Assembly (NCBI RefSeq): GCF_008727795.1
Contig: NZ_CP044222.1
Span: 1,984,001-2,048,000, forward strand
Length of the DNA: 64,000 bases
From: Nitrincola iocasae
GTDB taxonomy: Bacteria; Pseudomonadota; Gammaproteobacteria; Pseudomonadales; Balneatricaceae
Reading direction: 5' to 3'
Shown here: positions 8,739-15,752 of the stretch, piece by piece
Position numbering within the stretch: the stretch's first letter is position 1
Layout of the letters: each line of letters opens with the position of its first letter
Made by a program: the position numbers and the translations under genes
The notes under the pieces: generated by a model
What the model saw: the letters and a program-made list of their open reading frames with translations, nothing else
Database searches by the model: none
What the model was told of the DNA's origin: nothing

Positions 8739-9446
8739 GTGTTGAGTGGAGCGCTACTGATTACCGGTGTTGGTCAGCGTATTGGTCAGCACCTTGCTGA
8801 GCACTTGCAAGCACAAGGCTATCAAGTTATAGGGACCTATCGAACCGACAGGCCCTCATTGACAGGGTTAAGCGAGCAGGGCGTTCAACTGATTAAGTGT
8901 GATTTCAATCAGCCTGTTCAAGTCGCTGAATTGATAGCAGAAGTCCAGCGCCAGGCCCCAGCATTACGTGGCATTATCCATAATGCCTCCGACTGGTTAC
9001 CGGATAGCAGTGCCGAGTCAGCCGTGGCCACGCTGCACGCCATGATGCAGGTACATGTTGCCGTGCCTTATCAGCTAAATCTGGCGCTGCAGGATCAACT
9101 CATGGCCTCCGAGATGGCTGATATTATTCATCTGACCGACTATGTGGCAGAAAAGGGCAGTCGAAAACATATTGCCTATGCGGCCAGCAAAGCCGCCCTG
9201 GCCAATATGACCCTGTCTTTTGCCCAACTGCTGGCGCCTAAGGTAAAGGTCAACAGTATTGCTCCGGCGCTAATCCTGTTCAATGACGGTGACAGTGAAG
9301 AATACAAGCAAAAAGTCCGCGCCAAGTCATTGATGAACAAAGAAGCTGGTGCAGATGAAATATTACAGGCCGTGGATTACCTGCTACAGAGTCGCTATGT
9401 CACCGGTCGCAGTCTGGCCGTTGATGGTGGACGTCATTTGAAATAA
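8739..9446 (+). CDS. folM: Dihydromonapterin reductase FolM (SDR family)
   Basis: Short-chain dehydrogenase of about 235 residues that reduces dihydromonapterin to tetrahydromonapterin (with side activity on dihydrofolate) using NADPH. Visible features: N-terminal Rossmann motif ITGVGQRIGQHLAEHL, cofactor-specifying TYRTDRP, NASDWLP, and the catalytic Tyr and Lys in YAASKAAL (about 147-154). The start codon is not ATG: GTG at 8739 and TTG at 8742 are both in frame behind AAGGAG (8729-8734). TTG has the better spacing. In Pseudomonas this pathway supplies the phenylalanine hydroxylase cofactor, but no such hydroxylase is in the window. Confidence 0.9.
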   Translation: MLSGALLITGVGQRIGQHLAEHLQAQGYQVIGTYRTDRPSLTGLSEQGVQLIKCDFNQPVQVAELIAEVQRQAPALRGIIHNASDWLPDSSAESAVATLHAMMQVHVAVPYQLNLALQDQLMASEMADIIHLTDYVAEKGSRKHIAYAASKAALANMTLSFAQLLAPKVKVNSIAPALILFNDGDSEEYKQKVRAKSLMNKEAGADEILQAVDYLLQSRYVTGRSLAVDGGRHLK

Positions 9447-9452
9447 ACAAGG

Positions 9453-10331
9453 TCAATTGGTACCCAGCACACTACAGACCTGCTCCAAGGTTTCCCGAAT
9501 CGGCGCATTGATCTGCAGTTGTGACAGTTCATCAGCCCGTGTGCATCCCAGACTGAGAGTAGCTATCGGTATACCCCATTCAGCCGCGCGGCGACAGAAA
9601 CGGAACCCCGAGAAAACCATCAATGATGAGCCAATCACTAGCAGTCCATCACTGGCTCTGAGTGCCTTCAGGCTGCTTTCAACCCGTTGTTTGGGCACAT
9701 TATCGCCGAAAAATACCACATCCGGTTTCAAAATACCGCCGCACTTCGAACAATCAGGCACTCTAAATTGAGAGAAGTCCATTTCCACATGTGCATCGCC
9801 ATCAGGGGCCGCTATGGCCTTGATCGCAGTAAACTCAGGATTGATCTCAGTCGCACGTTGGTGCACTGCATCCCGCTCAGTACGATAATGGCAGGCCATG
9901 CAAACAACCTGATCAGAGCGCCCATGCAGATCAGTCACTCGATCAGAGCCGGCTTTCTGATGCAATCGATCGACATTCTGTGTCACTAGCAGTTGCAAAT
10001 GACCGTTACGCTCCATTTCTGCAAGACTGAAATGTGCGCCGTTGGGTTGTGCATCACGAATCACTGGCCAACCAGGAAGGCTGCGGGCCCAGTAACGTTG
10101 CCGAACAGCTGGCTGGGTCATAAAGGCCTGGTGCTGGACCGGTTGCTTTTGCTTCCACTCGCCACGTGCGTCACGGTAATCCGGAATGCCCGAGTCGGTG
10201 CTAACCCCCGCACCTGTAAGCACCACTAATCGAGGATGCTGCTGGATAAAATGCAGCAATTTTTCATCAGCATCTGCTGTCAGTGGTGGGGCAGAGGCCA
10301 CCTTAGTCACCGAAGTGGTTAGCGTTCTCAT
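9453..10331 (-). CDS. Sir2-family NAD-dependent protein deacylase (class II-like)
   Basis: Sirtuin of about 292 residues. NAD-binding motifs are GAGVSTDSGIPDYRDARG (about 41-58) and TQNVDRLHQKAG, followed by the catalytic histidine in DLHGR. The zinc site has two CxxC pairs (CMAC and CSKC), and GSSLMVFSG and the C-terminal NAD-ribose segment follow. The GVSTDSGIPDYR form and the long insert between the cysteine pairs resemble SIRT4-like class II sirtuins rather than CobB. The start is uncertain: ATGs at 10340 and 10331 both overlap the upstream DUF1904 gene by about 30 bp, and GTG codons exist slightly downstream. Confidence 0.87.
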   Translation of the reverse strand: MRTLTTSVTKVASAPPLTADADEKLLHFIQQHPRLVVLTGAGVSTDSGIPDYRDARGEWKQKQPVQHQAFMTQPAVRQRYWARSLPGWPVIRDAQPNGAHFSLAEMERNGHLQLLVTQNVDRLHQKAGSDRVTDLHGRSDQVVCMACHYRTERDAVHQRATEINPEFTAIKAIAAPDGDAHVEMDFSQFRVPDCSKCGGILKPDVVFFGDNVPKQRVESSLKALRASDGLLVIGSSLMVFSGFRFCRRAAEWGIPIATLSLGCTRADELSQLQINAPIRETLEQVCSVLGTN

Positions 10332-10635
10332 AATAAGCATTCGCCTCTAATGCGGTGAAAATAATTTCCACCGGATTATAACCCTGAGCATTGAGATGTT
10401 GTGCAATCACAGCTGCACTTCGATCTCTGGCCGCCTGGCCGCGTTCGAACCAGCGCACATCCACAAACGGGAAGGGGGTCACAATTTCACCCGATAGGAT
10501 CTGGGTGGAGTGCATGACCTCCAATAGAAAGTTGTCTGGTGTAGTGTCCATAGCCTGACAAAGCTCATCGACTAGTTGCTGCGAACAGTGTTGAATGGCC
10601 TGGGTATCGATACCGTGAAATTGAAGCTGTGGCAT
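10303..10635 (-). CDS. DUF1904 family protein
   Basis: A small protein of 110 residues. It matches my recollection of the DUF1904 family: MPQLQFHGIDTQAI at the start, FPFVDVRWFERGQAARDRSA in the middle and ALEANAYYENANHF at the end. Function is unknown; the fold is probably tautomerase-like, judging from the N-terminal Met-Pro and small size (inference). Its last codons overlap the sirtuin start, so the two are likely translationally coupled. Confidence 0.75.
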   Translation of the reverse strand: MPQLQFHGIDTQAIQHCSQQLVDELCQAMDTTPDNFLLEVMHSTQILSGEIVTPFPFVDVRWFERGQAARDRSAAVIAQHLNAQGYNPVEIIFTALEANAYYENANHFGD

Positions 10636-10701
10636 GAATATATTTCCTTAAATACCGGATGGTTAAGCTGTTAGTCATTTTACACTGAATAAAGTAGCAC
10701 T

Positions 10702-11337
10702 ATGTTAAATATCAATTCTATTACGTTCAAACTGGTTTGCCTGGTTCTGTTGCTTGGTGGTTTAAGTGGCTGTGCGGCTCGCTACCCACTGGGTATACCC
10801 GAAGAGCAATGGGTATTACTCACACCGCAGCAACAGTTGGATGCGCGCAGTCAGCAAGCGACGCTGGATCAAGCCTCTCAGGCTCGCCGCGAGGCAGAAG
10901 CGCGAGCACGCGAAGCTGAGGCAATCAAACAGGCCGCTGAGCTGGAGCAGCGTCGCCGTGATGCGGGTTACGGTGAGCGGGTGCAATGCATACTGGAATC
11001 AGCCGAAGGCTATATCCGAGGCCGCTGGCAACCTGTGCACCCATTGGCGATGGATCTTGTCAGTGGATATCCGGTTGAACTTACCCTGTCCGATACACGT
11101 AGTCGCTATCAACAAGACGTATACGCAGGGTTTGATGGTCAGGTGGTGCGCTTGTGTCGTTCGCCTCGTGCACTACACGGATCAGCGACAAATGAGTGTG
11201 TCGAGATGGCCGCGACGCGCCAGCAACTGCAGCGTGGTGTCAGCCATCACTTGGAACAGGAACGCTTCCTGCGTGGATCGCTCTATTGTGATCTTGTGCC
11301 TCAAGCGCCGCCAGGGCGGCGCCTGATAATCCGCTAA
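10702..11337 (+). CDS. Putative lipoprotein, uncharacterised
   Basis: I do not recognise this 211-residue protein. It has a lipoprotein signal: hydrophobic VCLVLLLGGLSGC with a lipobox LSGC (Cys at about 24). Then comes an Ala/Arg/Glu-rich stretch (about 45-90, QARREAEARAREAEA) that should form a coiled coil, and a C-terminal globular part with five cysteines (e.g. VQCILES, VRLCRSP, LYCDL). No Shine-Dalgarno is obvious. It ends on the base before the rimO stop codon, so the two convergent genes have no gap at all. Confidence 0.72.
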   Translation: MLNINSITFKLVCLVLLLGGLSGCAARYPLGIPEEQWVLLTPQQQLDARSQQATLDQASQARREAEARAREAEAIKQAAELEQRRRDAGYGERVQCILESAEGYIRGRWQPVHPLAMDLVSGYPVELTLSDTRSRYQQDVYAGFDGQVVRLCRSPRALHGSATNECVEMAATRQQLQRGVSHHLEQERFLRGSLYCDLVPQAPPGRRLIIR

Positions 11338-12654
11338 TCAGACAGGCTCAGCCCAGAGATCGTACTCATCAGCATCCACTACCCGTGCCCGGACTATAGT
11401 TCCGGGTTTGAGGTGGGTGGCGTTATCGAGGAATACCTGACCATCAATTTCAGGGGCATCGGCTTTACTGCGTCCTACCGCACCTTCTTCTACCACTTCA
11501 TCAATGATGACATCGATTTCCGTGCCGATGCGCTGCTGCAGTCTGGCGGAGCTGATGCGTGCCTGAACCGCCATAAAGCGTTCCCAGCGATCCTGCTTGA
11601 TCTCATCAGGAACGGCTTCCGCCAGATCATTTGCTGTAGCACCTTCGACAGGGGAGTATTGGAAGCAGCCAACACGATCCAGCTGTGCTTCTTCAAGAAA
11701 CTCCAACAACAGCTGAAAGTCTTCTTCGGTTTCACCAGGAAATCCGACTATAAAGGTACTGCGAATAACCAGTTCAGGGCAGATGGCACGCCAGGTGCGA
11801 ATACGCTCCAGGGTATTCTCTGCATGCGCAGGGCGCTTCATCATGCTTAACACGCGTGGGCTGGCATGCTGAAACGGAATATCAAGATAGGGGAGGATCT
11901 TGCCTTCGGCCATCAACGGGATCACTTTGTCCACGGATGGGTAAGGGTAAACATAGTGCAAACGTACCCAAACCCCCAGATCACCCAGTGCCTGGCAGAG
12001 TTCGAGCAGGCGGGTCTTGACGGGTCGGCCATTCCAAATACTTAACGGATACTTTAAATCTACGCCGTAAGCGCTTGTATCCTGTGAAACTATCAACAGC
12101 TCTTTTACGCCAGCTTTGACCAGCCCTTCGGCCTCACGCATTACTTCATCCGCTTTGCGAGAAACCAGATCACCACGCAATGAGGGGATGATGCAGAAGG
12201 TGCAACGATGATTACAGCCTTCACTGATTTTGACATAAGCATAATGCCTTGGCGTCAGCTTGATACCCTGAGGTGGTACCAGACTAATGAATGGATCATG
12301 CTCGGCTTGATGTGGTGCGTGCTCATGTACTGCACTAACAACCGACTCATAAGCTTGCGGCCCCGTTACCGTAAGAACCTGTGGATGCAGGTTGCGGATC
12401 TCTTGTTCATTAACACCCAGGCAGCCGGTGACGATAACGCGACCATTTTCTTTGATCGCTTCGCCAATGGCATCCAAAGACTCAGCTTTAGCGCTGTCGA
12501 TAAAGCCGCAGGTGTTTACCACCACTATGTCGGCATTATCATAGGAAGGGGAGATCTCATAACCTTCAGTACGTAGCTGTGTAAGGATGCGTTCAGAATC
12601 GACCAGTGCCTTGGGGCAGCCCAGACTGACGAAACCTATCTTGGGTGCATTCAT
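11338..12654 (-). CDS. rimO: Ribosomal protein S12 methylthiotransferase RimO
   Basis: Radical-SAM methylthiotransferase of 438 residues that methylthiolates the conserved aspartate of ribosomal protein S12. N-terminal UPF0004 cysteines appear in GFVSLGCPKALVDSE, VNTCGF and VTGCLG. The radical-SAM cluster is CNHRCTFC (about 145-152), and a C-terminal TRAM domain ends the protein. The ATG at 12654 gives the family's usual N-terminus (MNAPKIGFVSLGC) and length; an upstream in-frame ATG at 12684 adds ten unlikely residues. It is divergent from the KfrA-like gene, with about 150 bp between them. Confidence 0.95.
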   Translation of the reverse strand: MNAPKIGFVSLGCPKALVDSERILTQLRTEGYEISPSYDNADIVVVNTCGFIDSAKAESLDAIGEAIKENGRVIVTGCLGVNEQEIRNLHPQVLTVTGPQAYESVVSAVHEHAPHQAEHDPFISLVPPQGIKLTPRHYAYVKISEGCNHRCTFCIIPSLRGDLVSRKADEVMREAEGLVKAGVKELLIVSQDTSAYGVDLKYPLSIWNGRPVKTRLLELCQALGDLGVWVRLHYVYPYPSVDKVIPLMAEGKILPYLDIPFQHASPRVLSMMKRPAHAENTLERIRTWRAICPELVIRSTFIVGFPGETEEDFQLLLEFLEEAQLDRVGCFQYSPVEGATANDLAEAVPDEIKQDRWERFMAVQARISSARLQQRIGTEIDVIIDEVVEEGAVGRSKADAPEIDGQVFLDNATHLKPGTIVRARVVDADEYDLWAEPV

Positions 12655-12778
12655 GTAATCCAAAAACCTCAATGAAAAAATCAAAGCGCGATTTTAACTA
12701 AAACTGATGTCACTAGCGAGAAAACTCGCTTGCGTGCAGCGTATGGCATGGTAATATCGACTAATAATACATACCATT

Positions 12779-12797
12779 CAATACGTATCGTGTACTA
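12779..12797 (+). promoter_or_regulatory. Candidate operator of the KfrA-like gene
   Basis: The 19-bp sequence CAATACGTATCGTGTACTA ends 5 bp before the ATG at 12803. It matches 18 of 19 positions of the core of the perfect 34-bp palindrome at 50225-50258. Only the right half-site is preserved here. A related ACTAATAATA occurs at about 12760 and again at 12794-12803. Possible promoter: TTGCGT near 12730 and TAATAT near 12752. Occupancy at this position would block the start region of the gene. Regulator identity is inference. Confidence 0.5.
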
Positions 12798-12802
12798 ATA
12801 AT

Positions 12803-13528
12803 ATGGCTAGATCCAGCAATACCCATCAATCCGTGTTCAAGGCAGCTGATACGCTGTTAGAACAGGGCATTCGCCCGACGCAGCAAAATGTGCGTGAACT
12901 TATCGGCACCGGCAGCATTACTACCATCAATAGGGCGCTTGGCGATTGGTGGGGGTCGCTTAGTGAACGACTGAACCGACGTCAGGCGCACCCGGAACTA
13001 CCAGAGCCCGTGCTAAAGTTAGCCAGTCAGACCTGGGATCGGGCACTAGCTTATGCCGAGAAGCGCTTTCATGAACAAGCCGCACAATATTCCGATAAGA
13101 TCAACGCCCTGGAACAAGCCCTTAAGCAGGCTGAGCAGGGAGGGGGGCAAGCGCTTGCAGCCCTTCAGCAGGAACACCAGACGTTATTGCAACGTCACGC
13201 ATCCTTGCTTGAAGAGTTCCGGCAACATGGCCAGGACTATCGTGAACTAGAAGAGAAGCTGTTTCGTGCCTCTGCTAAATTGGATGCCGCTGAGCGCGAA
13301 CTTCAGCAGACCAGCCAAATTTCACCGGGAAAACCACAAAATGATGAAGTCATTGAATATCGTGTTAAAATCCGCATTCAGGAAGAGGAAATAGCTCGGC
13401 TGAAAAAGCAAAATACCGATTTGCAGTCGGATAATGCCGGGTTACGTCGCCAGTTAAATGAGGCAGAAAAACAAACATTGGAACAGCGGCATCAGATGGA
13501 GCTGATTAAAGCGCGATATTCTGTATGA
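12803..13528 (+). CDS. KfrA-like DNA-binding protein with long coiled coil
   Basis: A 241-residue protein. Residues 1-60 resemble the KfrA N-terminal DNA-binding domain (helix-turn-helix; GIRPTQQNVRELIGTGSITTINRALGDWW). Residues about 95-240 are almost entirely heptad-rich Gln/Glu/Leu/Lys sequence, a long coiled coil. Plasmid KfrA of RK2 binds an operator at its own promoter and forms filament-like oligomers; chromosomal relatives are poorly characterised. No clear Shine-Dalgarno precedes the ATG, and the space upstream is filled by a candidate operator. It is followed by two genes on the same strand. Confidence 0.8.
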   Translation: MARSSNTHQSVFKAADTLLEQGIRPTQQNVRELIGTGSITTINRALGDWWGSLSERLNRRQAHPELPEPVLKLASQTWDRALAYAEKRFHEQAAQYSDKINALEQALKQAEQGGGQALAALQQEHQTLLQRHASLLEEFRQHGQDYRELEEKLFRASAKLDAAERELQQTSQISPGKPQNDEVIEYRVKIRIQEEEIARLKKQNTDLQSDNAGLRRQLNEAEKQTLEQRHQMELIKARYSV

Positions 13529-13564
13529 TATCTTTTAAAATCATGAGTTTAATCAGCTGAATTT

Positions 13565-14008
13565 ATGGAAAAATTTATACCTGAAGGTAGTTCTGTTCAA
13601 AGCATTCGCGACATGATTCGTAACGCCACTACCGGTGAGATTTTTTGTTGCCGGAATTTGGAGTTGTTCGAGACGGCCAAGGTGGCGCTGGTTGCCGAAA
13701 AGGTTGCCGGCATTACGGTACAACTGATTGATGAGGGTGATTATGTTGTCAGACAGGTATCATCCAAGCGTCGTGCAGACCAGAAAAAAAGCGATCAACT
13801 CAATGACAGACAGCTGGCGGTTATTCGCGCACTGGAAAAAGTTTTACAACATTGTCGCAAGGAGGGCGTACAACTGATAGGATTTAGTGATGAGCTGGTG
13901 GCACAACCGGCTCATCTGGACCCAGCGGAGGGAATATCGCCTTATGCGCTTGACCTGGATATACATGACGTATACCGAGGTGCAGATAGTTTGAAAAAGG
14001 GCGTTTGA
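13565..14008 (+). CDS. Hypothetical protein upstream of a response regulator
   Basis: I do not recognise this 147-residue protein. It has no signal peptide or membrane segment. The N-terminal 60 residues look like a small alpha/beta fold (GEIFCCRNLELFETAKVALVAEK); a basic segment follows (SSKRRADQKKSDQ), then a helix and an acidic C-terminus (LDLDIHDVYRG). It begins 36 bp after the KfrA-like gene and ends only 2 bp before the response regulator's ATG (or overlaps it by 4 bp if TTG at 14005 is used). This suggests it works with that regulator. Confidence 0.65.
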   Translation: MEKFIPEGSSVQSIRDMIRNATTGEIFCCRNLELFETAKVALVAEKVAGITVQLIDEGDYVVRQVSSKRRADQKKSDQLNDRQLAVIRALEKVLQHCRKEGVQLIGFSDELVAQPAHLDPAEGISPYALDLDIHDVYRGADSLKKGV

Positions 14009-14010
14009 AT

Positions 14011-14664
14011 ATGACAATCCGTTTACTACTGGTCGATGATCACTCCATCATCCGTGCCGGTTACCAGCAGATATTACAGAAAAACCCTGACATAGAGGTT
14101 GTAGCCGAGGCAGAAACCGGCTACTGCGCAATCAAGGCTTGTAAAGATCACAAGCCTGATGTCGTGGTTTTGGACTTATCCATTCCTTTCAAAAAAGAAT
14201 CAGAGGAAGTGTCTTCAGCATGCGGGCTTGAAACCATTCGCAAAATCATTGCCATGGACAAAAAAGCCAAGCTTCTGGTGCTGACCGCCATGAGTGGTGA
14301 GCCCTATCCAAGCCAGGCTGTTACGGCTGGGGCGATGGGGTATCTGACCAAGCACTGTGCACCAGATGAGCTGATTCGGGCAGTTGAATCTGTAGCGAAC
14401 GGTATACCTTATTTTTCTGCTGCCATACAAAATGAGATGGATGGAGCGGATGCCCAATCACCTGCATCTTGCTTGAGCAAACGCGAACTTGAAGTGTTTA
14501 GCATGTTGGCTGAAAGCTACTCAGCCGGTAAGATCGCAGATGCTATGTCTCTCAGTCCGAAAACGGTGCATGCGCATCGTGCCAACATTCTGCGCAAACT
14601 CAAGCTCAAAAATAACGCCGATCTGGTCAAGCTGGCAGTGCGCTCCGGCTTTACCGCCAGTTGA
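14011..14664 (+). CDS. LuxR/NarL-family response regulator (orphan)
   Basis: Two-domain regulator of 217 residues. The receiver domain (1-125) has the acidic pair in LLVDDHSI, the phospho-acceptor Asp in VVVLDLSIP, the Thr in VLTAMSG and the Lys in YLTKHCAP. The C-terminal LuxR-type helix-turn-helix (about 150-215) reads LSKRELEVFSMLAESYSAGK and SLSPKTVHAHRANILRKL. It is similar in layout to UvrY/GacA. No histidine kinase gene is near. ATG at 14011 has AAGGG about 9 nt upstream; TTG at 14005 overlapping the previous stop is an alternative. Confidence 0.87.
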   Translation: MTIRLLLVDDHSIIRAGYQQILQKNPDIEVVAEAETGYCAIKACKDHKPDVVVLDLSIPFKKESEEVSSACGLETIRKIIAMDKKAKLLVLTAMSGEPYPSQAVTAGAMGYLTKHCAPDELIRAVESVANGIPYFSAAIQNEMDGADAQSPASCLSKRELEVFSMLAESYSAGKIADAMSLSPKTVHAHRANILRKLKLKNNADLVKLAVRSGFTAS

Positions 14665-14683
14665 GCTTGAGTGATTCCAGATT

Positions 14684-15733
14684 TCAGTCAGTGTTGATGT
14701 AGCGTTGCTGCATCTCCTCCAGCCGATAGACCTTGCCCATGCGACTTGCCATGCCTTCACAGCCAAAGGCCTGATAGCGAGCCATACAAATGTCACTCAT
14801 CGCCTGAGTAGCTTGTTTAAGAAATTTTCTGGGGTCAAAGTTTTGCCTTTCTTCACTTAGGAAACGTCTGATGGCTCCGGTGGATGCCATGCGCAAATCT
14901 GTATCTATGTTAACTTTACGCACACCATGCTTAATACCCTGGACAATTTCCTCTACGGGAACGCCGTAAGTTTGCCCCATATCACCGCCATGCTGGTTAA
15001 TAATGGCCAACCACTCCTGGGGTACGCTGGATGAACCATGCATAACCAGATGGACATTGGGAATGCGCTGGTGAATTTCGGCTATACGGTCAATTCTGAG
15101 CACGTTACCCGTGGGTTGCTGGGTGAATTTATAGGCACCATGGCTGGTACCTATGGCAATAGCCAGTGCATCAACACCTGTTTTGGCCACAAAGTCCGCT
15201 GCTTCATCCGGATCAGTCAGGAGTTGATCCTGGCTCAGCGTGCCAACGGCACCGTGACCATCTTCTTCTCCCGCTTCGCCGGTCTCCAGGCTGCCAAGAC
15301 ATCCCAGTTCACCTTCAACGGATACACCGCAGGCATGCGCAAGCTCTACAACTTGCCGGGTAACTTTCATGTTGTAGTCATAGCTTGAAGGGGTTTTACC
15401 ATCTTCCAGTAATGAGCCATCCATCATCACAGAGCTAAAACCTGATTGAATGGAACGGAAGCAAACAGCGGGTGAGGCGCCGTGATCCTGGTGCATACAC
15501 ACCGGCAGGTGAGGGTAGGTCTCTACCGCTGCTTCAATCAGTTTACGCAAAAACACTTCACCGGCATAACTGCGCGCCCCGGCTGAACCCTGCAAAATAA
15601 CCGGGCTGTTGGTGGCATCTGCCGCCTGCATAATCGCATGCACCTGCTCCATGTTGTTGACATTAAAAGCCGGTAAACCGTACCCCTGTTCAGCGGCATG
15701 ATCGAGTAATTGTCTAAGTGAAACTAATGCCAT
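14684..15733 (-). CDS. cbbA: Fructose-bisphosphate aldolase class II, Calvin-cycle type
   Basis: Zinc-dependent aldolase of 349 residues. In this setting it joins dihydroxyacetone phosphate with glyceraldehyde 3-phosphate or erythrose 4-phosphate. Visible signatures: GLPAFNVNNMEQ at the start, the zinc histidine region VCMHQDHGAS, MMDGSLLEDGK, VEGELGCLGSLETGE, AIGTSHGAYKF, VMHGSSSVP and NIDTDLRMA. Length and motifs fit the class IIB Calvin subtype. It is the last gene of the leftward cbb operon, 19 bp after cbbO, and converges on the response regulator gene with only 19 bp between stops. Confidence 0.93.
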   Translation of the reverse strand: MALVSLRQLLDHAAEQGYGLPAFNVNNMEQVHAIMQAADATNSPVILQGSAGARSYAGEVFLRKLIEAAVETYPHLPVCMHQDHGASPAVCFRSIQSGFSSVMMDGSLLEDGKTPSSYDYNMKVTRQVVELAHACGVSVEGELGCLGSLETGEAGEEDGHGAVGTLSQDQLLTDPDEAADFVAKTGVDALAIAIGTSHGAYKFTQQPTGNVLRIDRIAEIHQRIPNVHLVMHGSSSVPQEWLAIINQHGGDMGQTYGVPVEEIVQGIKHGVRKVNIDTDLRMASTGAIRRFLSEERQNFDPRKFLKQATQAMSDICMARYQAFGCEGMASRMGKVYRLEEMQQRYINTD

Positions 15734-15752
15734 GGGTGACTCCTTATTGTTA

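Noticed and set aside
14005..14010. TTG start for the response regulator
   Set aside because: It overlaps the previous stop in a plausible way, but the ATG six bases later has better ribosome-site spacing, so I used the ATG.
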